Assembly: GCA_013399875.1 (NCBI GenBank)
Contig: VXAZ01000263.1
Span: forward strand, 373,262 to 437,261
DNA length: 64,000 nucleotides
Direction of reading: 5' to 3'
From: Gymnorhina tibicen
Lineage: Eukaryota > Chordata > Aves > Passeriformes > Artamidae
Shown here: piece after piece, positions 11,821 to 25,200 of the stretch
Layout of the letters: the number at the start of each line of letters is the position of its first letter
Numbering within the stretch: position 1 is the stretch's first letter
Made by a program: the position numbers and the translations under genes
The notes under the pieces: model-generated
Databases searched by the model: none
What the model was told of the DNA's origin: nothing
What the model saw: the letters and a program-made list of their open reading frames with translations, nothing else

Positions 11821-14800
11821 ACAGCAGTCTTTAACCTGAATAAACACTGGGGAGGGTGATCAGGATCACTTACTGTATTTCCCAGCTGGCTATTATGGCT
11901 GTTTTCCTGGAAGTGAAACATATGATTATAAATCCTACTTCATGCATGGTCATCACAAAGGCATACATGCTGAACGAGCAACCACACCACAGTCATTTAT
12001 CATGCATTTTTGAGTGCTACTGGTTGCTATGCATGTCTCCAAGGGCTGAAATTCAGCATTGCAAACAGCTGCTAGCCATCACTAAGAGAAAGCAAGCAAG
12101 CTACTCTAAATACTACAGCCTTATTTGAGGCTGATTTACATGTGGAGATGGTCAACAGCTCTTTCTCTAATTCACATTTCTCAGATCTAACAGCAAATTT
12201 CTCATTTCAGAGATCTTTGTTTCAATGTATGAATTTCCAATCCCAGACTGTAATACTTCTTCATCTCATCAGGCTATTTTCATGGCCTCCTCTAAATCTA
12301 TCATTTAACTCATTTCTCCATTTCAAGAGAGGAATACTAAAATGTGTCCTCACTCCATAGTTTCTATGTTATCCATATAAAACGCAAAATAAAACATTTC
12401 CTTGCAAGCACTGGGACAAGTTTATTCACTATTAGTGAGGTGTTTTGAAGGAAAAGCTGCAGGAAGGGCTCTGAAAGACGGAAACTCTGGAACGATTCTT
12501 TTACCCCCAAAGTCAAAGAAAACAACTTTGCCTCCTGCAGAAATGTCATCAGTTCTCCTCCCAGATATGCCAGTTCTGTCTGATTCATACCAAGAAGTCA
12601 ATGAACAGACTCTGCCTAATTTGTGTTCACCATCCACCTTTCTCCTCCTCTGAAGGAGAAAAAAATGAATAAAAATAAAAGAAAAAAGCTGTGCCTCAAA
12701 AAAGGCAACAATTACTGGGCAAGTCGTTACGTGGTACTTTCCTCAGAATTTTCACTGTGCTATGCAAAGTTTTATTAGTCACTTTAACAGGCAGAGCCCT
12801 TTGTTAGACTGCTCTTAATACAGTCAGCACAGCAGTTCAAGTACAAATGTTTATTCTTGTCCTGTACTACACTTTTGTTATAAGCTACTTATATCTATCC
12901 AAAATGACCACAATCAAATCTGCCATTAAATTACTTCTCAGCTATGAGTGGGACAGTTCAAACTTTCCTTCTGTATCTGAACAGCCCCATTTCCCATCAA
13001 TATCACACTAGTTTTAAAGGACTTCCTGCCACAAGACTGGGGTAAGACAAGAGACTCAAGCACATTGTGCCAACTAATCCTGTGTCCCCTAACTACACAC
13101 ATTTGACTGCTTGCAACAAGATCCACAGCCAATCATGGATTTCCCTTTTTCCATCAAGTTGGTGTGCATGAGATCTGACAGCTCCAGCACGCTCATCTTC
13201 CCCCATCCCCAGATAACTACTTTTTAAAGCTGCTCAGGGAGATGAAAATAGAATAGCCTCAGAAAGGGTTGATCAGCATGAAATAAAACAGAAGGTCAAA
13301 AGCTGATTGATGCCACCACTGAATACTGTAATATTAAGATTCAGTCAATTTACATTGTTAAAAGTCACGATTTTCATACTAGTACCCTCTATTTTTTCCA
13401 TGTTAAAATTACCATTAGAATGTCTCTTTAACTTTTTTTTTGAAATTTGGCTGCAATTACAATCAATCAACAACAAACAAGCCCACCCCTTATCTCCTGA
13501 ATTATGGATTCTGTGACATTAGTGTAAATTATACATTCAAAAATCTGTCTGTCCTTGTTTCCAAAAGTGGTTAATTATATAACATTTGACAGCTGTCTTT
13601 TGGAAAGCTAATTTTCAAAAGAATCTTTAAATGTACAATAGTTTTTTTTTCCTTCAGAAACAATGTCCACCCAGTAAAACTGAATAGCAGGTATGTCTTA
13701 ATAATGTTGAGCTTCATTCACATATTCACCAATCCTGTAAATATTAACTTCATGCTCATGTACCAACAACATTTCTCCCACCAGGAACTCTCAAACCCAC
13801 TGTTTGACCCATGTGAGCACAGATCTCTTCAGCACCCTGGGCCTCCAAGTGTTAAATGAGAGCGTGTGTCCCCTCATGAAATTTTAAATCAAACTTGAAT
13901 CTGGAGCACCTGTTCTACACGTGATACACATACAAGCAACATGCTAGAGCAGGCACTGGACCTTCAGTAACCATAATCATTCACTGAATAAAACATTTAA
14001 TTAACCCTCAGGCAGGTAACAGCTGCTTGTAAAAGCTGTTGAGTAACCATCTCTCTTACAACAGAAATATATCAATCCTCAGTCATTTAAAAAAAAAATA
14101 ATACATTAAAAAAATAATCTCACTTTATGTTTGCTACAAGTACAAATTATATGGGTTTGTTCCTTATTTTCTCTCACAGATTGGTACTTAGTCTCTACTG
14201 CTAGCAGTACAGTGACTTGCTGTATTACAAGTTTAACTGGTTTCCTCAATTTTGATACAGAAAGGTAAACTAATTTCATGGTAAGCAAACACACTTGCTT
14301 CTTCCTTTAATCATACAGCAATTTTTATTCCAGTTCAGTTTTAATTATCTTCCAGATTTCTGTGACTAATAAAACTCTCTACCACCTTCTTCCACCTTTT
14401 CCACGACACTGTGTTGCAACACAATTCCCTCACGTAGCTGCCCACCTATTTAGTCATGGAGTATTTCCAAAAACTAAAAGTAATTTGAGGCAATCATTCC
14501 CATGGTTCACACAACCAAAGGTCTTTAAAGAGCCTCTATCAGTATGTCCTGTAGCTGATAGAAATTCTCCTAGCATACATGCCAAACCAATAACATCCCA
14601 AAACACTCAGGTAAGAGTTCACAGTTCAGCAAATTACACCCAGGTACTGCTGAAGGGTATACCTGCAGTCAGGAGACTAAGTTAAGAGAAGAGCTCTTTC
14701 CTCTGTCAGTACAACCCTGGAAAACCTGTCAGATAGGGCTCATTTCTATTTCAGATGCCTAGTGACACTCAGCAGTTTCAAAGCATTTTTTAAGGGCTTG

Positions 14801-16385
14801 TTTCCTGGAGGTCATTGCACTTGCAGAAAAAATATGGTGAAACAATTGAATGAGTACATTTGATATGGACAACTGCAAATCTCCACATATTTCTACTATT
14901 CTGGGGTAGAGAATGACCCTGAGCTCTTGAGCTGAACTGTTTGTCCTGCCCTAAGTTTCCCCAGCAAACCTGCCTGGACAAGTCCTTAACAAGAAACAAG
15001 TTCTGTGCTCATTTTATGATGCATGAGAGAGAGCTGTGCACTAAGTGTTAAGCTGCTCTACACTGAGTATCTGAAAAGTTTATTATCCCTGTAGCACATA
15101 ATCAGGGAAGAAAAAAAAAAAGTAGGTGAAATAATCCCCTGCTTAGGGGCTTGTATTAAGAAGATGGCAATGGTATTTAAGAATCAACACAAGACACACA
15201 GCATATTAATCTCAACAATATGAACAGTACACACAGGCTCCTCACAATCCTCACTCAAGAAACAGCAATGAAGTTGTCACTGTTCTTCAACAAAGCCATA
15301 CCTTCTTAACAGCCTCCAATGGCAAAGCCCAAATATTGCATCTGAGAAACATTCATGATGACATTCACATGGATCAGAAGGCAGAATTTTGTGGAAGGCT
15401 GTTTATGCTAAAGAATTTAAGTTTTGACATTTCCATGCTGAAATTTCAAAAGAGCATATCTGTGGGTGTTTTGGATGAATTATGTATCATAAAGACAAGA
15501 AAGTTATTTAGGAAAAAGATACTGGTGAGCACAAGATTTTTTGTTTTCTTTAACCAAAAAATGACCTGAAATGTAAAATTATTGAACTCAGTGTACTGTA
15601 ACCTAGAACTAACCCCATAACCTCCCTCCAGCAACAAAAGATCTAATTATACGTCTTGCTATGAAATCTAGTTAAAATACCCTCTGAACACAAAATTAAC
15701 TTCAGAGTTATCCTTACTGTGTCATCGCTACATTGCACCTGTGCAAGTGCTTAAGTGCTCTAATTACAGGTTTGTAGGATGAATGCCTCAGAAAGTAACC
15801 ATCTGAACTCCATATAGATGATCAGGACAATTACTCTTGTGCAAAAGTGTTTAACACAATGCTAAAACCACACAGCATTTGAGTATTTAAGTGCACTGTT
15901 TCTGTCATTGCCTACAATTTTCTTCTGTCCAAGGAGTGGTGCTACTGTCAGGGAAAACAGAAAAGTCTTAGAGCTTTTCACCTTTTTTTGTTCTCCTCCT
16001 ATTCTTCTAATGTTGGTGCTAGACTCCCACTACAAGCTAGAAGGTATTTGCAATGTGTTAAAATAACTTGTAAACAAACAAGAGTTGCAGAAAAATCCAA
16101 ACAACATGGCATCTTCTACAATGGAGGACTGAAATCATAACAAAAATCCTCCTACTGCCAACAAAATTTATTTCATTTTCAAATTCGACCGAAGCATTAG
16201 TGAGTGAGAAAATTCTGTTGACCAAGGAAACTTTTGCAAACCTCCCAAGTACCCTAGATAAGAGGCATGTTTGTGAGCAAATTGTGTTGTTTACATCTTT
16301 AGAAATTTCAACTTGTCTTGTATTTTCCTTTTCTTTGTTTTTTTTTTATGTTCACAGGACTGTATACTGACGGGTTTGTACAAGT

Positions 16386-16401
16386 AAAAAAAAAAAAAAA
16401 A
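16386..16401 (+). repeat. Poly-A run (A16)
   Basis: Sixteen consecutive A on the plus strand, followed by A/C-rich CCCAACAAAAAAGCC. No retroposed body with a recognisable 3' end lies directly upstream, so this is simple-sequence expansion rather than a clear retroposon tail. Confidence 0.8.
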
Positions 16402-18946
16402 CCCAACAAAAAAGCCAAATGTCACCACTGCAAATACACAACAGCAAAGGCAAAGCTGCAGCAGCCAGACTTTGCTCCTAGCAGGATGTTTGGTGATGGA
16501 TGTACCCTCCATCCTCTACACCTGCCCTTTTTCTTGGCTAGTATGGATGTGGACACAGAAGGGAGTCAGGGAGACTACAGATTACAGCAATAACCCTAAT
16601 GGGCATCAGGTGGGAAAAGCAGGAACACAGCAGGAAACACCACATCCCTAGCAAAAGGAGGCGAATAAAAAACATGAGGAAATGCTGGATAACAGAGCTC
16701 AAACATTTAGTCCTTGAGATTAAAAATCATTAAAAGCCCTCCGCCCCTTCTCCATGTCTCCACATTAATGCTTTAATCCTGCTTGCAGAAAAAAAAAAAG
16801 GAAAATAATCTTACAGATTTTTACTCATAAAAGTATGATCCATCTGGGTCTTTGAGTTTTAAAATGGAAAAATAGGTGTTATCCAATTTGAGGAGGCAAC
16901 CATAGCAACCCTCTATTTTCATGTGAATAAGAAATAACTTCAGATCTGGTTGGTTCAGACTTGGGATGGGAAGAGTTAATAAAGAAAAAAATTGGGAATT
17001 GTAGATGCATTGAACTAACTTTTTTTGTAATAAACTAAACTAAACCTGCACAATTTCTTTGCAATTTAAATTACTGCTTTGTCAGTGTAGCAGAGAACAT
17101 CTTAGCAGGACCACTTTATCCTTTGTGTATTCCCATAAGTAGGGCTTACCAAACTTCTAGACTTGGCATAAATTAATATGGAGCAGATTTAAAGGCTTAA
17201 GAGACTTTTTCCCCCCAATTTTTAGAGACTTGATAATAACTGTACTACACTTTTTAGTACATGACATTCTTATGGGTTTTTTACATCATAATTAAAAAAA
17301 AAAAAAAGGAAATACAAAATCTTCACTGGGCTGAGACTGAAAACTCCTAAATATCAAAGGACCTAAGTAACCCAGAATTTAATCTGTGGCCCCACATTTT
17401 CAGAATTATACAAAGCTGCCAGCATGTTCCAACACTCCAGTTCATGTATTACTGCCTTTACATGTTTAACACTTCTGCTCGATGCTTCTCTTGGTGGTTC
17501 TACTAGTACACTTTTTAACCAGGGAATCACAAAAAACAGAATCACAGCTTTATCAAACAGTGACAACTCTCAGGCCTACTTTAATTTGAATCATACGGGG
17601 AAAAAACCCAAATCTTACTACCTGTCTGTCTTAACAAACCACACACTTTCATATACTTGGGATTAGCCAATTGCTATCAAACACAAAATCATAGTGACTA
17701 AACACAGATATGTGAAAATTCCAAACCAGGAAAGTTCCCTCCCAGTGCTTGGACTAGCTCATTATGCAATAATTCTCATTTCTGATATTACATAGAAAAG
17801 AACTCAGAATCTTTTCAAAGCAGTAACATGAATATATATTTAAAGTTTTATCATGCTCACTTACATGAACTCAATCATTAAGAAGCTTAGAAGAATTTCC
17901 TGAGCAAGTTTTGCATCAGAAAACATACTGCTAACTAAGAATTTTAGTTTTGCTCCAGTCATAAGATTATATTAAACAAATGGCTTAGCCATTTAAAGTT
18001 CTATGCCAGGCTTCTTGTGAAGTCAAGTAAAGTTGAATAGCATTTCACTATGGTTACCATGAAACAGAAAAGATTTATTGTTAGGAACACACAACCAGTT
18101 CAAATAGATGGTTATTCACAGCCATTTGTAGCTACAGTAAATATTCAGAGTTCCTTTCAGAAAGTCAGACCCTGTTTAAATGGTGATTTTGCTTCTGTTT
18201 TCATTTTTGCAGAGGGTTCTCAACATATGGCAGGATCCGAAATTTATTTACAGCTCACAAAATTAATTTGAAAAACTGCTTAGCATAGAAAAGTTAGAGG
18301 GAACAGGAGCAGCACTTTATTGTGTTGGGAGCCCAGTAAGAGTATTTGAGAGTTTGCTTCCCTCTTTCTCTGTTACAAGTGACATCCCCCACTAGGCATA
18401 TTTTGCTCCAGCCCTCCTGAGTTGAGCCAATAGAGGACACAAAAACTGCCAGGTTTTTGTGCCAGAAAAGCTGCTTCTAAGTAAGAGAAAGTGTTTATCT
18501 CTTGGTCTCTACCATAAAATTTGCCAGATTCTAGAAACACTCGTGTTGAGAGAGGAGAAAACACCAATCTTTGTTATTTACTGCTACCCTGCCCTTCAGA
18601 AGGGCTAATGAGTTCTGCAGCCACCATCAGCCACACAGCTGTACATGCTGCAAGGCAGGCAACAACGCTAACTACTAAATGAAGAGTGATGACATTCTGA
18701 GGGGAACATTTCCAAGAAAAATTTCCCTAATCAAATTAAGCATTGTGCACATAGATGAGATTTTATTTTTAATCACTCGTAACCGTTTGCATTCTAAACC
18801 CCAAATTGCTGCACAGCCCTAGAGAAGTGGAGCAACTTGTAATTACTTGGACAGACTAGAAAAATAGGGGCAAAACATGTTAGGTCACAAATGTTCTTCA
18901 GGGTTGTCAGGAACCACTATTTGCATTACGTCTCTCCTCTTTTTTG

Positions 18947-18998
18947 AAAAAAAAAAACAAACAAACCCAAAAAACCCCACCCATCAAACAAACAAAAG
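18947..18998 (+). repeat. A/C-rich simple repeat
   Basis: A run of A followed by imperfect (AAAC)n and (CAAA)n units with short C runs. It is one of several similar tracts, all A/C-rich on the plus strand, left of the CpG island. Confidence 0.8.
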
Positions 18999-20591
18999 CT
19001 CAAAGAAATACAACAGAATTGTTGTGGCTTTCAGCACATTCTGTCCAAGAAATCCAGCAGGCTCTTTTAATATTTTCAGTCTCACTTGTTTATCTTGTGT
19101 ATATATGTGCTAAGAAAAATACTGGAGACAATGGCAAAAATAACTAGAATCAGACTGATGTTTCACCCGTGTGTAGTTAAAAAAACCAAACCAACCCCTT
19201 ATGTTCATTGCTTAAATAAGAAGCTTAGGTGACACAAGTCAGAATTCCTTTTCTTTGTCCAAGGTCATAAGCTCATGCTTAGGTGAATCCCCCTGCAAGA
19301 AGACACAAAGATGCCTCTTCAGACTGAAAACACTCAAGGAACTTCAGAGAACATCTGGCTAACTTGTGTATATGTGTCTTTTTTCATCTCTTGATAATTT
19401 TAAAGTCATTTACCAGGCAGAACTGGCCATGCAATCCCTGTCCAGTCTGATAAAGCTGCCAAGGGATCAGACCACAAGTCTGCCAGAAGGCTGCCAGTGG
19501 ATGTCTGCAATCTTCTCCTCCCTCACAATTTTTCACTGACCTTACTTTTAAGGCTTGAAGTGCTTTCATTCATAGCACACAGTGTACTTGATATATTCAC
19601 ATACTGGTGGCAATATCCTCGATTAAAAAAGATATATTACACTTTTACAATAAAAGAGGAGAAACTGTCCATTGAGAAAAAGAAATACATTTCAGTGTTT
19701 TGGTCATTGGTCAGAAAAGATCCTTTCTGGCTTTACCACACTAAGATGGTACTAGAGAATTCAAAATGCATTTATAACCTAAGCATACACCATTTTTAGC
19801 AAGCTATAAAACTTAACCTTTGTAGAATATGAATAGTGCTTCACAATAGCTTTTAAAAAGGCTATTAAAACTTCACATTTCCGATAAAAAACAGTCTAAT
19901 GCTCTTGATCCTGACATCGCCTTTATACAACATATTTCTTCTGCTACTCAACTGTGTGAAAAAATCCCACCTATACTCTGAAGATTACATCTTAGGACCT
20001 TCAGAAAGTAATCTAAGTAACTCCTGAATTTGAAGCCTGCAAAAAAATAAAAAGAAGAGAGAAAAAATCCTCAGCAGTAAGAAAATAATTTTATTCAATT
20101 CCTGCTGTCTCTGCTCACTAATAGGGATGGATGTCAAGTAATTAAGACTTTAGTGGGGCTTCTAATTTTATGAAAAGGGTTTTTTGCAACTTTCAGATGG
20201 CAGAGAAAGAAATATCCTCCCATTACAAACTCCCATTGGTTTGTAACAGCATCCAAAAATTAGTTTTTTCGTAACCACTGAGAAGAGAACAGAAAAAATT
20301 AACAGGCATTTCTTCTGATACAACTGTGGGCTAGACTTCCAAAAGCTCTTTGTTTATAAAGCAAAGTCAAAAAAATTAATTGACATTGAATCAACAGATC
20401 AGAAAGCCACAGCAATATTTTAATCTAACACTGGCTACAATTAACTGTTCAGTTTTTAGGTCAAAACACATTTCTTTATGGGAACATACAGGGTTCCTTG
20501 GGCTCTCCCAGGGGCAATAAAGCCTCCACACTGTATTGTCAGTGTAGTGAGTAAGTGATCGCTCTTTTGTCTTCACAGAGAAAAGCAACTT

Positions 20592-20609
20592 AAAAAAAAA
20601 AAAAAAAAA
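20592..20609 (+). repeat. Poly-A run (A18)
   Basis: Eighteen consecutive A preceded by CAACTT and followed by GCCACAGGG. This is the longest homopolymer noted in the window. Confidence 0.85.
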
Positions 20610-20861
20610 GCCACAGGGCTCATGTCCCCAAGGCTCTTGCCTCCTAGCAGAAACCTCTTTTCTCATGCCATATTCATGCAAGCATGCTGCACACCACAGC
20701 CATAATCCACAATTCAGCAACGAGAACAGGACGCGTGTTGGCACAAACAGAAGGTTTGAAAGAGGAGCTATGGCCATGCAGTAAGTGCTGCATGCTTTAA
20801 TAATTCTTCACACAGAAGCCAGCTCTAGAAATAAAGACTCCCCCAATAAAATTTGCTAAAT

Positions 20862-20990
20862 GAAAGAAGAAAAACCAAAACACATACACAAAAGAAAACA
20901 ACAACAACAAAAAAACAAACTAAAGAAAACAACAATCACCAAAAACCCCACAACAAAACAAAACAACCCCAAACAAACCCAAAACAATAC
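20862..20990 (+). repeat. Long A/C-rich low-complexity tract
   Basis: About 130 bp almost free of T and G, made of CAA, CAAA and CCCAAA units and followed by a T run at 20997-21006. Two overlapping lysine/asparagine/threonine/proline-rich open frames at 20853-21167 are artefacts of this composition. Confidence 0.85.
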
Positions 20991-21902
20991 TCACCCTTTT
21001 TTTTTACAGGCTCATTACAAAGATTACCAACCAGAAAACAGGTACAGGCATGCACTTTTTATTTCTCCCTCAACTCTTGGGTTCAGCTTCCTTGGTGGCT
21101 GCACCAATGTCAGCACATCACAGTAGCAAGCCCAGCTGTGGGACCAGAAAATCAAAGGAAGCCATGACCCCTCGGTCTTTCTTGTTGACATGCTTCTTCT
21201 ATAAGAAAATTATTTCTTTTGGGGGCTGAGATGCTTCCTAGGAGTTGACACATGCAAGCTCCACTTCCCCTGCAGTGAACATTTATGAATATACATGGGA
21301 TGGCTGTACAGATCTTCCTCCCTATCCTGCAAGTCGGGTACTGGCAAAGGGGATTGAGACGCACATCTCCAACTCCTCAAAAAAACGCACCACTGCAAAC
21401 AGCAATCACACTAATTCTGAGCTGAACATCTTTATCTGCTTTACGAAGTCACTTATTTTGTATTTGCTCACATTTTATGTCTCATTTCTAGTACATTAGT
21501 TTTCATTTTCATGGAAGATTCTAATTTTTTTGAGTCTCTGGGTTAGACAGCTGAAGTCCAAAAGTCTTCATCCACATAGCTACCAAACAGATACAATTCC
21601 TTTTAGCAGGCTAATCTCTAGCCCGCTAGCGTTACATACGGTCTCTGCTGCTTTGATCTCTTTGTGTCTGTCCTTTCCTTCCATGTTCCTCCCACACAAG
21701 GTGGGAGTAGGATAAAGGCAGTAAGACAGCTCTTTACACTTGTAACAGTCTCTTCCCACACAACCATAACAACACAATTAATAATCTCAGAATTTGAGTA
21801 AGACTTAACAAAAAATTCTTGCAATCATATTAAACATGAAAGATGTCCAGTTTTAGCCCTTCATGTTTTAAGCTCCATTTCAGAGATTTTTTTAAGCCCT
21901 GT

Positions 21903-22296
21903 GACCAGAGGGATGGAGCAGCTCTCCTACTGAGACAGGCTGAGAGAGCTGGGCTTGTTCAGCTTGGAGGAGAGAAGGCTCTGGGGAGACCTTACAGCAG
22001 CCTACCAGAAATCTGCGAGAGACTTGAGAGGGACCTTTTACAAGGACATGAAGTGATGGGACAATGGGGAATGGCTTCAAACTGACAGATGGGAGGTTTG
22101 GGTTCTTTACTGTGAGGGTGGTGAGGTCCTGGCACAGGCTGCCCAGAGAAGCTGTGGCTGCCCCATCCCTGGGAGCAACCAGGCAGGCTGAATGGGGCTT
22201 GGAAAAACCTGGTCTAGTGGAAGATGCCCTGCCCACGGCAGGGGGCTTGGGACTAGATGACCTTTAAGGTTCTCTCCAAGCCAAGCGATTCTCTGA
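21903..22296 (+). mobile_element. CR1 LINE 3' fragment, about 390 bp
   Basis: This is the best-preserved CR1 copy here. It begins GACCAGAGGGATGGAGCAG, passes through GACAGGCTGAGAGAGCTGGG and GAAGGCTCTGGGGAGACC, then TTTACTGTGAGGGTGGTGAGG, GCCCAGAGAAGCTGTGG and AACCTGGTCTAGTGGAAG, and ends GCAGGGGGCTTGG...GATGACCTTTAAGGTTC...CCAAGC at about 22295. Two short internal deletions are apparent against the usual CR1 3' region, around 22010 and 22100. Open frames within it (21843-22085, 22064-22267, 21892-22236) are not genes. Confidence 0.93.
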
Positions 22297-25200
22297 CCTG
22301 AACATAGTTTTGGAAGTTCGGCACATTAACTCTACACTCGCTTTACAGCCAGATGTGATTTCACTATATACCCTGCCTTTCCATTATCCCTTGAATATTT
22401 ACTGCACTGTAAGAAAAAATATTGTGACTGAATTTATCAGCTAGCTCCAAAAACTGAAAAGTCATATAGTCATATTATAGCTTAATGTCTGAATGTGAAA
22501 TATAGAGATATAGGTATTTTTTTCTTGATAGCCTAATCTGACATTTTTCTTAAACTGTTAGTGGGAAAAACAGAACCATCCAGCCTGCTGTATAATTTTA
22601 CTCATGAAGAATGATATTTACCAATTCCCAGGAAAGTCAATATATCAATTTAAAAAATATTTTTACATTTTTTCAGATTTATCTTTGGATTTGTCTTTAT
22701 TATGTAAAAAACAGAAAACTATACCAAGCCAGCAAACCACCCTAAACTGAATAAATAAGCTACAATAAACCAGTTTTGCATGTCAAGATGGCATGCCCTC
22801 TGCTTTAAGAGAAATGCTACATGCACAGGCTGTCACTGTCTGGCATTTCAGGAAACTAGCTTTCATAACCAAAGAGGATGAGATTTCAGCAGCACCAATC
22901 ATCTTTGGCTGCCTTGTGTTTTATCATCTTACCACCAATTTCCTTCTGCTGGGGAGAAATGAATATAAAAGCAAGACATTCTACTTATCTTTGTTTATCT
23001 TCCATATTGCTATGCCTTATGAAAAAACAAGAGTTTTGGTTGCTAACTCCAAAGTCAAACATTAAGCTCCAGAGCAGGAAGTCTTACAACCACCCTGTTA
23101 CAGCATTGCTAGGGCTTAGGTTAGTTGTTTGGGTTGTTTATTTCATGAAGGTTTGTGCTTTGGTTTTTTTGCTGTAAATCCAAAAGAAATACCTTCCTCT
23201 CTAATTTATTATGTCACTAAAGCAGCCAGAGTCAGCTAATGTTTCGTAGAAATAATATATGATAACAAATATTTTGCCATAAGCTATATGCAGGCAAACC
23301 TGAAACTAGCATGAGTCTCATTACAATGCCATTTTTGGAAGCTAAGTCCAGCTGTGTGCCATTCCAAACAATTATGCATATTCTTAATTAAAATCTATTA
23401 GTGGGCAGGATATTTACCCCCCTTCATTTTCATTTTATCACTGCATTTACACTGTGTAGGTAGTGGCAAGAAAGGATGCATGTTAAGAAATAGAAAACCA
23501 TTCATTCTGGTTTCCTAATTACAAGGGAGTAGACCCTGGCTGTTTTGAACTCTCTTTGTGTTGGTTCACATATGCATAAAATGAGCAACCTTTCCTGCAG
23601 CTAAGTGAGAAATAGCAGGGCATTGCTTTAGTGGCACTCTGAAAAATGTCTGCTTGCTTTCAGTAATACGGAGGACAAAGTAACTGGTGAATATACAGAA
23701 TATCGGAGCAAAACCATTCAAGATTATTCTACTCACAAGATGCTGGTTGGGAATCAATATTCTTCCAGTGTCTTTTTCTGTCTTTCACTATCTCAAACAT
23801 TTCCTCTCCTTAAAAGATGTGCAGCTATTGCAATAATTTTATCCTTACATTTGTAGGGAAAAAAACCAAACAAAAACTCAACAACTACAACAAAAAAGAG
23901 AGTAGGCAGACTCTCAGGTACTGGGCATCCTTCAGTCCAGCCTCCTTCCTGCCAGTCCTGCAGCCACCCTCTCATTAGTACTTCACTGCTCTGCTCCCTC
24001 AGGGTCTAGTTACTCAGCAGTAAAAGCAACAATTTCTTTTCCAAATGTGTGGTGGGGAAAGTTAGATGTGTGTGAAAAGAAGCGCATGTCTTCTCAGAGA
24101 ACAGTTACTGACACACTGGAAACACCAGTTTTTGTTTCTTCACTCAACTCAGAAGTTCGCAAGGAATCAAACTTTCCAGATTGCTTAGATCCTGTTTACC
24201 TGTCCTACAAAAATGCTGCGATCTGTGCCTGAAATCAGAAGATCTGACATTGATAAGAGAACATAGAAAACCACATCATACTGATTTTTCATGTGGTATT
24301 TTTCACCATTCTCACATACCTTTCTTTCTCATCTACCTCTTTTGTCTTCCACTACATTACTTTTCTACTGAGTTTACACTCCATAAAATAGTTATGCATT
24401 AATTTTATCCCTTAATGTAACTGATATTTTAAAGCATAAAAAATTAGTTTTAATAATACAGTCATAGCAATTAAATTATGTCCTACTTTTGAAATGTTGT
24501 AAAAAGTGATTACGCCTTTACCTTCAATGTTCCTTTATGTTCTATGCCTCAGAAAACTTCCCTGAGCTTTGTACCTCCAGCTATGTGAATTCTTCTATTT
24601 CCAATGAACAGGAGGTAATGGGGGAAAAAACCAAACAACAAACAATGAGGGGTGTGGGTCACCTTGGACATTGTAACATCAAGGACAGTGAGCTAAACTG
24701 TGTCCTAACTTGTCAGGCATTGATTCTAAGATCCGAGACATCCTTGTTTGGATTGCTCCTTTCAATCAGCTGTAGTAAGGATATATTTGTGCACGCATGC
24801 AAACTAACAGAAAAAGAAAATTCTGATGATGAATAGAATATAAACAGCATCATATGAACTAGGTTCAGTTCTGCACAGCTATAAGAAAAATCACGTATAA
24901 ACAGACATGACTAAGTCTTTAGAATAAAAGCCCAACACTTTCATGTGCCTTAACAAACATCCATCAAATTTTTCTATCCACATCCATCTTGCTTTATTCA
25001 CTACATTTTCACAGTTCAGTCATTTTCTCCACTAATAAAATGTTTTGTCCCAAAAACCCCACAATATTTGTACTTAAAATCTGATACCAGATGAATGAAC
25101 CAAGCTTCTAAAGTTAAGATGTGGAGAAAACAGTGTCAATTACCACAGCTTTAGTCAAGACAATGACACCTATAGCTCATAACCAAGTCAACAGCTCTGC

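Larger units (their letters stand above)
11195..21902. other. Long non-coding stretch
   Basis: A+T-rich sequence without a recognised gene. It holds an A+T-rich block rich in TAAT-type motifs (11520-11820), poly-A runs (16386-16401 and 20592-20609) and A/C-rich tracts (18947-18998 and 20862-20990), listed separately. Open frames here are short and lack motifs; a 40-nt minus-strand splice-bounded interval at about 15311-15350 is too short to call. Confidence 0.5.

Noticed and set aside
15311..15350. 40-nt splice-bounded minus-strand interval
   Set aside because: Too short; such intervals arise often by chance, and the same holds for 24200-24243, 26079-26117 and 40494-40552.
20853..21167. Lysine/threonine/asparagine-rich plus-strand frames
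   Set aside because: Translation of an A/C-rich low-complexity tract.
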